Shown: positions 15,305 to 23,589 of the stretch, one piece after another | Layout: the number at the start of each line of letters is the position of its first letter | How positions within the stretch are numbered: position 1 is the first letter of the stretch | Assembly: GCA_946545675.1 (NCBI GenBank) | Contig: CAMNNR010000001.1 | Span: 1 to 27,772, forward strand | Source: an uncultured Thermoplasmata archaeon | Lineage (GTDB): Archaea; Thermoplasmatota; Thermoplasmata; Methanomassiliicoccales; Methanomethylophilaceae | Length of the DNA stretch: 27,772 bases | Direction of reading: 5' to 3' | Position numbers and translations under genes: made by a program | The notes under the pieces: model-generated | The model's input: the letters and a program-made list of their open reading frames with translations, nothing else | What the model was told of the DNA's origin: nothing | The model's database searches: none

Positions 15305-15795
15305 TGGACCTAACCGTACGCGAATACCAGGAAGGCTGGGAGAACGAGATCAAATCCAAGCTCGAAGCCCAGTTCCCTGGAAAGTTAACCGTCACCAAGA
15401 CGGAGACCCGCAGGGTCTACGCCCAGGTCGACAAATCCGTCAGCAAAGCCGTCTGCCAGTATCTTCACGACGAACTCAGCTTCGAGCACTGCGCCACCGT
15501 CATCGGTGTCGACCTCGGAGAAGAGGAGCAGAAGATGCAGGTCGTCTACCACATCGACAACTACACCCTGTACAAGGCCATGGTCGTCGAGCTGACCGTT
15601 GATCTCCCCTACGACGATCTCCACATCGAAACCGTCTCCGACATCTGGGGCGGCGCCAACTGGCACGAGAGGGAGACCTGGGAGCTCTTCGGAATCGTAT
15701 TCGACAACCACCCCAGGCTCGAGAGGCTTCTCACGCCTGACACCTACGAGTTCTTCCCCTTCAGGAAGTCCTACAAACTCAGGGGGTCCCAGTGA
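15304..15795 (+). CDS. fpoC: Fpo complex subunit FpoC (NuoC-type)
   Basis: The 163-residue hydrophilic subunit of the peripheral arm resembles NuoC / the 30-kDa subunit of complex I. The family signature is seen in the C-terminal half as SDIWGGANWHERETWELFGI followed by HPRLERLL. It packs on FpoD and FpoB and binds no cofactor in the family. It overlaps both neighbours by one base (TGATG), suggesting translational coupling. fpoC and fpoD are separate here, unlike the fused NuoCD of enterobacteria. Confidence 0.94.
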   Translation: MDLTVREYQEGWENEIKSKLEAQFPGKLTVTKTETRRVYAQVDKSVSKAVCQYLHDELSFEHCATVIGVDLGEEEQKMQVVYHIDNYTLYKAMVVELTVDLPYDDLHIETVSDIWGGANWHERETWELFGIVFDNHPRLERLLTPDTYEFFPFRKSYKLRGSQ

Positions 15796-17027
15796 TGAGC
15801 GACGAAAAGAAAGTACAGATACCCACCGCGACCGAGATCGCAGAGGGAGCAGAAGTCACCAAAGAGATGGTCCAGGAGTATAAGACCTCCGGAATGGAGA
15901 TGGACAAGATGTGGATCACCATGGGTCCGCAGCACCCCTTCTCACACGGTCTCTGGACCCTCAAGATCTGCGCAGACGGAGAAATCGTCACCGACGCGGA
16001 CCCCATCGTTGGATACCTCCACAGGGGATGGGAGAAGGAGGTCGAGAACAGGACCTATCCCAAGATCATCCCCATGGCGGACCGTCTCTGCTATGCGGCA
16101 TCGATGACCTACACCCACCTCTACTGTATGACCTGCGAGAAGGCCCTCGGAATCGATATCCCCGAGAAGACCAAGTACATCAGGATCGTAGCAGACGAGA
16201 TCAACCGTCTCCAGTCTCACCTCATGTGGATGGCAGCAGTCGGAACCGACCTCGGTAACTACACCGCCTTCCTCTGGTGTTCCAGGGAGAGGGAGTACTG
16301 GATGGATATGAACGTCAGGCTCTGCGGAGCAAGGTCCACCACCAACTATCCCCGTATCGGAGGAGTCAGGAACGACGTCTACGACATCGATCCCGACCTA
16401 AAGGACGAGGACCACTCCAGGTTCCTCAGGGACCTCGTAAGGTGCTGCGACCACTTCGACAAGGCACTCTGGGATATTATCGCCCTTATCGACAACAACT
16501 CGACTTTCATCTCGAGGATGGTCGGCAACGGTATCATCACCAGGGAGCAGTGCGCCAACCTCGGAATCACCGGTCCCGCCGCAAGGGGAACCGGTGTCGA
16601 CTTCGATATCCGCCGCGACGACCCCTACGACAACTACGACAAAGTGGACTTCGATGTCCCTGTCCTGACCGCCTGCGACTCTTACGCAAGGTACATGATC
16701 AGGGTCGAGGAGATGTTCCAGTCCACCCGTATCATCAGGCAGGCCGTTGAGAAGATCAGGGCACTCGGAAGGAGCGCCCCCTACAGGCTCAAGGTGCCTC
16801 AGAACATCCCCGCCGGAAGGACCTTCTGTAAACTGGAAGACCCCCGCGGTGAGTCCATGATGTACCTCGTGTCCGACGGTACCGACCACCCCTACAGGCT
16901 CAAAGTTCGCAGCCCCATCTTCGTGAACGTCTCCTCCTCCAAGTACCTGCTTCAGGGCTGCAGGATTGCAGACGTCCCCGTTATCATGGCTATGATCGAC
17001 ATGTGTCTCGGAGAGACCGACAGGTGA
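15795..17027 (+). CDS. fpoD: Fpo complex subunit FpoD (NuoD-type, 49-kDa)
   Basis: The 410-residue subunit forms, with FpoB, the site where the electron acceptor (methanophenazine or an analogue) is reduced. Seen in the sequence: MGPQHPFSHG near residue 44 (most members have S/A-T where FS stands), GYLHRGWEKE, DRLCYAASMTYTHLYCM, an ADEINRLQSHL segment, and NYPRIGGVRND. The paired CxxC motifs of NiFe hydrogenase large subunits are absent, so it is not an active hydrogenase. A charged N-terminal extension of about 40 residues precedes the conserved core. ATG 15795 overlaps the fpoC stop; AGGGGGT lies eight bases upstream. Confidence 0.95.
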   Translation: MSDEKKVQIPTATEIAEGAEVTKEMVQEYKTSGMEMDKMWITMGPQHPFSHGLWTLKICADGEIVTDADPIVGYLHRGWEKEVENRTYPKIIPMADRLCYAASMTYTHLYCMTCEKALGIDIPEKTKYIRIVADEINRLQSHLMWMAAVGTDLGNYTAFLWCSREREYWMDMNVRLCGARSTTNYPRIGGVRNDVYDIDPDLKDEDHSRFLRDLVRCCDHFDKALWDIIALIDNNSTFISRMVGNGIITREQCANLGITGPAARGTGVDFDIRRDDPYDNYDKVDFDVPVLTACDSYARYMIRVEEMFQSTRIIRQAVEKIRALGRSAPYRLKVPQNIPAGRTFCKLEDPRGESMMYLVSDGTDHPYRLKVRSPIFVNVSSSKYLLQGCRIADVPVIMAMIDMCLGETDR

Positions 17028-17028
17028 T

Positions 17029-18246
17029 ATGATGGTATACTCTTCTATTATTGACTGGGTAACCGCAACCTGGGGCACCCCCGTTGTGCTCAGGGAATTC
17101 TATCCCTTCGCGGACTACAACCTCCCTTACCACATCAGTATGGCACTCTGGAACATCATCGGTGGAGCCCTTGCCTGGCTCATCAACCTGCTGTTCCCCG
17201 GCAACCCTGTGTCCGAGTGGCTCATCAACCCCGGAACCAACAATGTGTTCGCTCTCGTCATCTTCATGATCGTCATCTTCCTGGTGGCGTTCATTGCGGT
17301 TCTCATATCGCTGTGGGAAGAGCGTAAGGTTCTCGGAAGGGCCATGGACCGTCGCGGTACCATGATCGGTATGATGGGATTCCTGCAGTGCGTCGCTGAC
17401 GGTTTCAAGACCTTCATGAAGGACAACGTCTACTCCAGGAAGGTCGACAATATGACCTACTGGTGGACCGTGTCCCTCGTCATCGGAACCTCCGTTCTGA
17501 TCGACTGTATGGTGCCCCTGTCCAGCAGGTGGTACGTCGTCAACTACGACGCCGGACTTCTGATCATCATGGGTCTCTACGCCCTCGCTCCGTTCTTCAT
17601 CCTCGTTTCCGGATGGGCACAGAACAACAAGTACTCCCTTATCGGAGGAATCAGGGCAGCAGAGATGATGATCTCCTACGAGGTCCCCATGCTCATCATC
17701 ATCGCGACCGCATGTCTCCTCACCGGTTCCATGAACATCGGTGAGATCGTCGCCGCTCAGAAAGACATCTGGTACATGATTCCCATGTTCGTCGGATTCG
17801 TCACCTTCGTCATGTGCGCAACTGCTGAGGCAGAGCGTGCACCTTTCGACCTTGCAGAAGCAGAGTCGGAGCTCGTCGAAGGATGGCAGACCGAATACGG
17901 CGGTATGAAATGGGGTCTCATCATGCTCGCAGACTACCTCAGGGGATCCGTCTCCTGCGGTATGATCGTCCTTCTGTTCTGGGGAGGATGGAACATCCCC
18001 TTCGTGAGCCTCGATTACTTCCTCGGACCCGACGCAGTCAACAACTTCCTGTATTGGCTGCCCGTGCCTGAGCTGATCTTCCTCATCAAGGGCTGGATCG
18101 CATTCTTCCTGATGATCATCATCAGATGCGGTGTAGGACGTGTCAGGACTGACACCATCCTCAACCTCGGATGGAAAGTATTCATGCCTCTGTCGGTCAT
18201 CAACCTGATGATTGTACTCGTCCTCAAAGTTATGGGGGTCTACTGA
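17029..18246 (+). CDS. fpoH: Fpo complex subunit FpoH (NuoH-type membrane subunit)
   Basis: The 405-residue polytopic membrane protein resembles NuoH/ND1, which anchors the peripheral arm and shapes the carrier-binding cavity. Seen in the sequence: WEERKVLGRAMDRRG on the first cytoplasmic loop, ADGFKTFMKDN, YEVPMLIIIA, and ERAPFDLAEAESELVEGWQTEYGGMK, which are the family's most conserved loops. About eight or nine membrane segments can be drawn. The N-terminal region before the first conserved loop (about 85 residues) is longer than in bacterial NuoH. Two adjacent ATGs (17029, 17032) follow AGGTGA; the second has the better spacing. The stop overlaps the fpoI ATG. Confidence 0.95.
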   Translation: MMVYSSIIDWVTATWGTPVVLREFYPFADYNLPYHISMALWNIIGGALAWLINLLFPGNPVSEWLINPGTNNVFALVIFMIVIFLVAFIAVLISLWEERKVLGRAMDRRGTMIGMMGFLQCVADGFKTFMKDNVYSRKVDNMTYWWTVSLVIGTSVLIDCMVPLSSRWYVVNYDAGLLIIMGLYALAPFFILVSGWAQNNKYSLIGGIRAAEMMISYEVPMLIIIATACLLTGSMNIGEIVAAQKDIWYMIPMFVGFVTFVMCATAEAERAPFDLAEAESELVEGWQTEYGGMKWGLIMLADYLRGSVSCGMIVLLFWGGWNIPFVSLDYFLGPDAVNNFLYWLPVPELIFLIKGWIAFFLMIIIRCGVGRVRTDTILNLGWKVFMPLSVINLMIVLVLKVMGVY

Positions 18247-18992
18247 TGGCAATGGAATATACTGAGAAATACAGGGACGGCAGGCACAAGACTTGGAAGG
18301 ACCTGTGGATCGTAAGGCCTATCTGGACGACTTTCAAACTGCTCGTCAAGACCACCATCCACAGACCGATCACCGTCCTCTACCCTTACGAATCACTCTG
18401 GAACCCCGACAACTACCGCGGACGTCCCGGACTCGATTTCAACAAATGTATCGGATGCGGAATGTGTGCAAGGATGTGTCCCTGCACCGCAATCATCCTC
18501 GTGGACGCCCCCGATGATGAGGGTAAGACCGTGTCCAGGCCCCAGGTTAACATGGGAAGGTGCAGCTTCTGCGGTTACTGCGCAGAGTACTGTCCCACCG
18601 ATGCGATGACCGTGACCCCTATCGTCGAACTCGCTGAGTACACCAGGTCCGATCTGATCTACGGTCCCAGGAGGCTTGCCTACGAGCACACCACCGAGGG
18701 AATGAAGGTCAAGAACGAGGTCACCCTCTACTCCGACTGGAAAGAGGGCCGCGAGACCAGGTACAACTTCTATGAGGTTGACCGTCCCGAACTCAACGAG
18801 AAGAAGTGCATCAGCTGTAAGAAGTGCCAGAAGGTCTGTCCTGCTGACGCTATCACCATGGTTGAGCACGGAAAGAACGAGAAAGGAAGGCCCATCCTGT
18901 GGCCTGAGGTCAACAGCGACAAGTGCGTCAGCTGCAGTCGGTGCATCGACGCATGTCCCAAGTCCGCACTTCACATGAAGGAGGTTTACTGA
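18246..18992 (+). CDS. fpoI: Fpo complex subunit FpoI with duplicated ferredoxin domain (four [4Fe-4S] motifs)
   Basis: The 248-residue protein is the NuoI-type electron-wire subunit of the peripheral arm. Residues 68-116 hold the expected pair of C-x2-C-x2-C-x3-C motifs (C68/71/74/78 and C106/109/112/116). A further pair follows at C188/191/194/198 and C227/230/233/237, each ending in CP as in 2[4Fe-4S] ferredoxins. Standard NuoI/FpoI has only the first pair and is much shorter. The two halves are joined by about 70 residues without cysteine. The reading frame is continuous, with no stop between halves, so this is a real fusion. With no FpoF in the operon, the extra domain is a candidate electron entry point. 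ATG 18246 overlaps the fpoH stop, and AAGGAGGT near the 3' end serves the next gene. Confidence 0.93.
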   Translation: MAMEYTEKYRDGRHKTWKDLWIVRPIWTTFKLLVKTTIHRPITVLYPYESLWNPDNYRGRPGLDFNKCIGCGMCARMCPCTAIILVDAPDDEGKTVSRPQVNMGRCSFCGYCAEYCPTDAMTVTPIVELAEYTRSDLIYGPRRLAYEHTTEGMKVKNEVTLYSDWKEGRETRYNFYEVDRPELNEKKCISCKKCQKVCPADAITMVEHGKNEKGRPILWPEVNSDKCVSCSRCIDACPKSALHMKEVY

Positions 18993-19324
18993 TGTCGCTG
19001 ATCAACCTTGACAACATTTGGAGCGGAGTCTGCGACTTCGCGAACTACGTATGGAGCAACGCGGATCTCGTTGCATTCCTCTGCCTTGCGGCAATCGGAA
19101 TCACCGCCGCCATCTTCGTCATCAAAGACAGGCTGCCCGTTCACAGCGCATTCTATCTTGCGCTCGTGTTCGTCACCGTCGCTGTCACCTACTTCTTCCT
19201 CGAAGCAGAGTTCCTCGGCGTCGTGCAGGTCCTGGTCTACGTCGGAGCCATCACCATCCTGTTCGCGTTCAGTATCATGCTGACCCGCAAATACATCAAC
19301 GAGGAGGATTTCAATGATGAGTAA
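18992..19324 (+). CDS. fpoJ1: Fpo complex subunit FpoJ, N-terminal half (NuoJ-type)
   Basis: The 110-residue membrane protein has three predicted helices (about residues 25-45, 53-72 and 76-97). It contains the NuoJ/ND6 core segment FFLEAEFLGVVQVLVYVGAI, whose acidic residue and pi-bulge region couple carrier chemistry to proton movement. It ends where bacterial NuoJ would continue with further helices, which are encoded by the next gene. AAGGAGGT lies six bases upstream of ATG 18992. The ATG overlaps the fpoI stop. Splitting of FpoJ into two genes is known in methanogens, so this is not a frameshift artefact. Confidence 0.92.
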   Translation: MSLINLDNIWSGVCDFANYVWSNADLVAFLCLAAIGITAAIFVIKDRLPVHSAFYLALVFVTVAVTYFFLEAEFLGVVQVLVYVGAITILFAFSIMLTRKYINEEDFNDE

Positions 19325-19640
19325 GAAAGCAGCAGCCGGTCTCGGCGTGGCAGCAGCTCTGCTCGTCACCCTGTGCGTATGCATCTATGCATCGCCCTGG
19401 ACCGGCCTCGACGAAATGCATAGCATCCCGTACAACCAGATCGGTGACAGCGAGGCTGACGCCGGTATGGCACCCAACGCCTACGACGATGCTGGAAACC
19501 TGAAGACTACCAGCCTTAACTATGCTGTCTTCGAACAGTACGGACCTCTCCTCTTGGTCCTCGCCGTCCTGATGTTCGGCGCCATGGTCGGAGGAATATG
19601 TGTCGCCAGAGAGGAGGAAGAAACAGATGATTCCAATTGA
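19314..19640 (+). CDS. fpoJ2: Fpo complex subunit FpoJ, C-terminal half
   Basis: The 108-residue membrane protein has two predicted helices (about residues 8-27 and 76-97) joined by a loop of about 50 residues rich in Asp, Asn and Tyr, which probably faces outside. It has little sequence conservation. The call rests on position between fpoJ1 and fpoK, the matching topology and the known splitting of fpoJ in methanogens. It overlaps fpoJ1 by 11 bases and fpoK by 14. Two adjacent ATGs (19314, 19317) follow GAGGAGGA. Confidence 0.82.
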   Translation: MMSKKAAAGLGVAAALLVTLCVCIYASPWTGLDEMHSIPYNQIGDSEADAGMAPNAYDDAGNLKTTSLNYAVFEQYGPLLLVLAVLMFGAMVGGICVAREEEETDDSN

Positions 19641-19938
19641 GTACTTCCTCACCTTCGCGGCGATCCTGTTCGTCATCGGAGCCTATGGTGTGATGGCAAA
19701 GCCCAACACACTGATCGTCCTGATGTGCACTGAGCTCATGCTCAATGCGGCAAACATCAACTTCGTAGCGTTCTCGGCATACATGACCGGTGCACCCGCA
19801 GTCTACGGCCAGGTTATGGTCATCATGACCATCTCCGTCGCAGCAGCAGAGGTCGCAGTCGGTATCGCAATCCTGCTGAACGCCTACAAAGTCAGAAAGA
19901 GCACCAACGCTGAAGATCTCACATCTATGAGGTGGTAA
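19627..19938 (+). CDS. fpoK: Fpo complex subunit FpoK (NuoK-type)
   Basis: The 103-residue membrane subunit has three helices and resembles NuoK/ND4L/MrpC. The conserved membrane glutamate E36 lies in CTELMLNAANINFVAF, and a second acidic residue sits in the AAAEVAVGIAIL helix; both belong to the proton path in complex I. The chosen ATG 19627 gives a normal NuoK N-terminus (MIPIEYF); a longer upstream open frame inside fpoJ2 does not. GAGGAGGA lies upstream within fpoJ2. GAGGTGG at its 3' end precedes the fpoL start. Confidence 0.95.
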   Translation: MIPIEYFLTFAAILFVIGAYGVMAKPNTLIVLMCTELMLNAANINFVAFSAYMTGAPAVYGQVMVIMTISVAAAEVAVGIAILLNAYKVRKSTNAEDLTSMRW

Positions 19939-19939
19939 A

Positions 19940-22051
19940 TTGATAATACTAGACTATGTATGGCTCGTTCCCCTCATTCCCGTGCTCTGCTTCGTAATCG
20001 TTGGTTTCCTCGGAAACAAGATGGGGCCCAAGATGGCCGAGGGCGGATTCCTCGTAATCGCAGGTACCGCCGCGTCTTTCGTCATCGCGCTCCTCTGTAC
20101 CCTCGAATACGTCGGATTCATCGGAGACGGAGGTCTCTACCCTGACGCAGTGACCAACAGTATCACCTGGTTCTCCGTTGGCAGCTACACGCTAACCTTC
20201 GGATACTACATCGATATCCTGTCCTGCCTCATGATGCTCTTCGCATCCTTCATCTCCCTGATGATCTTCACCTACTCCCTCGGCTACATGCACGACCAGG
20301 GACCCAGGCAGAGGAGGTACTTCGCAGAAGTCGCCCTCTTCCTGACCGGTATGCTGGGACTCGCTGTCTCCAGCACCCTGCTCGAGCTGTTCATCTTCTG
20401 GGAGATCATGGGTCTCTGCTCCTACCTCCTCATCGGATTCTGGAGCTTCAACCACCCCGAAGGCGACGACAAGGCTGACAATGCCGCATCCGCAGCGAAG
20501 AAGGCTTTCCTCGTCACCAGGCTCGGAGACGTCTGTCTCATGGGAGGACTGTTCGTCCTCTTCTTCACGATGGGTGGCCTCGAGTACACCACCGTCTTCA
20601 ACGCAACCAACCTCGCGAACGCCTGGGCAGCCAACTCCGGACTCCTCACCCTCGCCGCTCTCCTCATCTTCGGAGGCGTCATCGGTAAGTCCGCACAGTT
20701 CCCCCTGCTCGACTGGCTTCCCGACGCAATGGCAGGTCCTACCACCGTTTCCGCGTTAATCCACGCAGCAACCATGGTCAAGGCCGGAGTCTACCTTGTC
20801 GCAAGGTGCTTCCCGCTGTTCGTCCTCGAGCCCAACGTGATGCTCTTTGTTGCCATCATCGGAGGTGTCACTGCGTTCTTCGCAGCCACCATGGCCATGA
20901 ACAACATGAACATCAAGAAGGTCCTCGCGTACTCCACCCTCTCCCAGCTCGGATACATGTTCCTCTCGCTCGGAGCAGGAGGATACATGATGGCCCTGTC
21001 CATCGAAGTCACCGGCGGACAGATCATCATCCAGAACCCTGAGTACTTCACCATCGGATGCCTCGGATACGCGGCAGGCTGCCTCCACATGGTCAACCAC
21101 GCGTTCTTCAAGGCACTGCTCTTCCTCTGTTCCGGAAGCGTCATCCACGCCAACGGCACTGAGGACATGCGCCTCATGGGAGGACTCTACAAGCAGATGC
21201 CCAAGACCGCCATCACCATGCTGATCGGTACTCTGTCTATCGCAGGATTCCCCTTCTTCGCAGGATTCTTCTCCAAGGATCTGGTGCTCGACGTCGTCTT
21301 CGAGGCGTTCCACGAGACTTCCGCGAACGTGAACTACCTGTTCATCTTCCTCTGGTTCCTCGGAATCGTCACCGCATTCATGACCGCCTTCTATATGTTC
21401 AGGCTCTGGTTCATGACCTTCATGGGCGAATACCGCGGCCACCACTGCCACGGCGAGTCCCCCAAGTCCATGACCGTGCCTCTCATGATCCTCGCGATCT
21501 TCGCGTTCGGAGCAGGTTTCGCCCTCCTTCTCGGATGGGACGGAGTCTTCACCTTCTTCGGCAACCACCACACTGAGGGCGAAGTCCTCCAGTGGATTGT
21601 CGGAGGATGGGACAGGCCCAACGTGGGAATCCACTGGATCGAGGAGCTCTTCACCAACTGGAAGACCTACGTCACCATCGTGCTCGTCATCGTTGCGATC
21701 GCACTCGCCTACCTGATGTACGTCAAGAAGTCCATCAACCCCGGAAAGTTCAGCAAGGACGGACAGTCCTGGCTCTACAGGACCATCTCCAACAGGTACT
21801 ACTTCCCCGAGATATACAACCAGTTCTCCTGGAAGCTCGGATACGATGTTGCGAGGGGAGTCGACTTCATCGACAAGCAGATCATCGACGGAACCGTCAA
21901 CGGACTGTCCAACGCAGTCTGCGGCTCCGGTGACCTCATGAGCAAGGCGCAGGACGGTAACCTCCACACCTACGCATCCGTCGTCCTCGGCGGCATCGTG
22001 GTGCTGTTCGTTGCTGTAATGCTCCTCTTCTTCTACGGAGGTGTGTTCTGA
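19940..22051 (+). CDS. fpoL: Fpo complex subunit FpoL (NuoL-type antiporter-like)
   Basis: The 703-residue protein is the distal antiporter-like proton channel of the membrane arm, related to Mrp antiporter subunits. Seen in the sequence: FIFWEIMGLCSYLLIGFW with the key membrane glutamate, FPLLDWLPDAMAGPTTVSAL followed by the membrane lysine in MVKAGVYL, and a long C-terminal part with a lateral helix and final anchor. The start is TTG at 19940, one base after the fpoK stop, with GAGGTGG four bases before it. No ATG in frame gives a plausible N-terminus nearby. This is the only fpo gene with a non-ATG start. Its stop overlaps the fpoM ATG. Confidence 0.95.
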   Translation: MIILDYVWLVPLIPVLCFVIVGFLGNKMGPKMAEGGFLVIAGTAASFVIALLCTLEYVGFIGDGGLYPDAVTNSITWFSVGSYTLTFGYYIDILSCLMMLFASFISLMIFTYSLGYMHDQGPRQRRYFAEVALFLTGMLGLAVSSTLLELFIFWEIMGLCSYLLIGFWSFNHPEGDDKADNAASAAKKAFLVTRLGDVCLMGGLFVLFFTMGGLEYTTVFNATNLANAWAANSGLLTLAALLIFGGVIGKSAQFPLLDWLPDAMAGPTTVSALIHAATMVKAGVYLVARCFPLFVLEPNVMLFVAIIGGVTAFFAATMAMNNMNIKKVLAYSTLSQLGYMFLSLGAGGYMMALSIEVTGGQIIIQNPEYFTIGCLGYAAGCLHMVNHAFFKALLFLCSGSVIHANGTEDMRLMGGLYKQMPKTAITMLIGTLSIAGFPFFAGFFSKDLVLDVVFEAFHETSANVNYLFIFLWFLGIVTAFMTAFYMFRLWFMTFMGEYRGHHCHGESPKSMTVPLMILAIFAFGAGFALLLGWDGVFTFFGNHHTEGEVLQWIVGGWDRPNVGIHWIEELFTNWKTYVTIVLVIVAIALAYLMYVKKSINPGKFSKDGQSWLYRTISNRYYFPEIYNQFSWKLGYDVARGVDFIDKQIIDGTVNGLSNAVCGSGDLMSKAQDGNLHTYASVVLGGIVVLFVAVMLLFFYGGVF

Positions 22052-23589
22052 TGGATTTCAACACCCTTATCCTGCCCCTGCTGATCCTTGTGCCTCTGAT
22101 CGGAGCCGTTCTGACTCTGTTCATGGGCGGTAACAGGGCAAAATACGCGAACCTCGTTGCACTTGTGTTCACCCTCATCACCCTGGTCCTGTCCCTCGTG
22201 GTCATGATCACCCCTGTTGGTGAACTCGACAAGTTCAACTTCACCGCAGACTGGATCAACGCCGGCGGACTCAAGATGTCCTTCATCTTCGTCGTCGACG
22301 GTCTCAGCATCCTCATGGTCTTCCTGACCGCTATGCTGGAAGTCCTGGTCATGGCGTTCTCCTACAAGCAGAGCGACAGGCCCAACTACTTCTACGCACT
22401 GCTCCTGGCCATCGAGGTCGGACTGATGGGAGTTTACCTCTCTGCAGACTACTTCCTCTTCTACATCATGTGGGAGGTCAGCCTGATTCCTATGTACTTC
22501 CTTATCTCTTGGTACGGAGGTCCCAGGAGGCACTACTCTGCCATCAAGTTCTTCATCTACACCCACGTAGCATCGCTGATCATGCTGATCGGAATCTTCT
22601 GCATGGTCTTCGAGTCTGCACACCTCGCAGGAAGCGCCACCGTCGACTTCAGCTTCGCATTCGTGAAGCAGTGGATGGCCGGAGCCGACTCCGTGTTCCA
22701 GATCCTCGTGTTCGCAATGCTGTTCTTCGGATTCGCTGTCAAGATGCCCGCAGTTCCCTTCCATACCTGGCTTCCCGACGCACACGTCGAGGCGCCTACC
22801 GCAGGATCCGTCCTTCTGGCCGGTGTCATGCTTAAGATGGGTTCCTACGGTATCATCAGGGTCTGCATCGAGGCTCTCCCCGGCGCACTCGGCAGCTGGC
22901 AGTACATCGTCATCGCCATCGGTCTGGTCTCCATGATCTACGGCGCATACGCCTGTATCGCCCAGAGGGATCTCAAGAAAATGGTCGCATACTCCTCCAT
23001 CAGCCACATGGGTCTCGTCATGGTCGCCATGGGTGCAGCCATGGGAGGTGCCGCCGCCGGCGACGCCAACCTCGTCAAGATGGGAATCGAGTTTGCAATC
23101 TTCCAGATGTTCGCTCACGGACTCATCTCCGGAATGCTGTTCCTTGTCTGCGGTACCGCAGGCCACAACTTCGGAACCAGAGAGATCCCCCTCATGGGAG
23201 GAATGGCCGGAAAGGTGCCCGTCTACGCCGCATTCATGATGTTCGCGTTCATGGCATCCCTCGGACTTCCCGGACTCATCGGATTCTGGGGAGAGTTCGG
23301 TATCATCGCCGCATTCTACCAGTGGATCGAGCCCAACGGAATGCTCTACCTCCTGGTCATCTGTCTCCTGTCCCTCCTGCTCACCGCGGGTTACTACCTG
23401 TGGGCAATGCAGAGGACCCTGTTCGGAAGGCTGACCACCAAGCTCGACTTCGCCCACGTCCACGACGTGGACCGCGTCGAGGCCGTGGTCCTCGGAGTGC
23501 TCGCTTTCGCCATCGCAATCTACGGATTCTGGCCTGACCTCGCACTCAGCTACGTAACTGGCTACGCACAAGCCTGGGCGGTGATCTGA
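22051..23589 (+). CDS. fpoM: Fpo complex subunit FpoM (NuoM-type antiporter-like)
   Basis: The 512-residue polytopic protein is the middle antiporter-like proton channel. It has the channel glutamate in YIMWEVSLIPMYFLISWYGG, the membrane lysine in the segment beginning FAVKMPAVPFHTWLPDAHVE, a second lysine in VMLKMGSYGIIR, and the KKMVAYSSISHMG motif of the discontinuous helix region. About 14 membrane segments can be drawn. Start and stop overlap the neighbouring genes by one base (TGATG). Confidence 0.96.
   Translation: MDFNTLILPLLILVPLIGAVLTLFMGGNRAKYANLVALVFTLITLVLSLVVMITPVGELDKFNFTADWINAGGLKMSFIFVVDGLSILMVFLTAMLEVLVMAFSYKQSDRPNYFYALLLAIEVGLMGVYLSADYFLFYIMWEVSLIPMYFLISWYGGPRRHYSAIKFFIYTHVASLIMLIGIFCMVFESAHLAGSATVDFSFAFVKQWMAGADSVFQILVFAMLFFGFAVKMPAVPFHTWLPDAHVEAPTAGSVLLAGVMLKMGSYGIIRVCIEALPGALGSWQYIVIAIGLVSMIYGAYACIAQRDLKKMVAYSSISHMGLVMVAMGAAMGGAAAGDANLVKMGIEFAIFQMFAHGLISGMLFLVCGTAGHNFGTREIPLMGGMAGKVPVYAAFMMFAFMASLGLPGLIGFWGEFGIIAAFYQWIEPNGMLYLLVICLLSLLLTAGYYLWAMQRTLFGRLTTKLDFAHVHDVDRVEAVVLGVLAFAIAIYGFWPDLALSYVTGYAQAWAVI

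Noticed and set aside
15795..17027. A NiFe-hydrogenase large subunit as the identity of the FpoD gene
   Set aside because: The paired CxxC nickel ligands at both ends are absent, and the neighbours include three antiporter-like subunits L, M and N in Fpo order.
18246..18992. FpoI as two genes (FpoI plus a separate ferredoxin) joined by error
   Set aside because: The frame is open without interruption, and I saw no stop or ribosome site in the linker between the cluster pairs. Only a sequencing error could make it two genes, and nothing suggests one.
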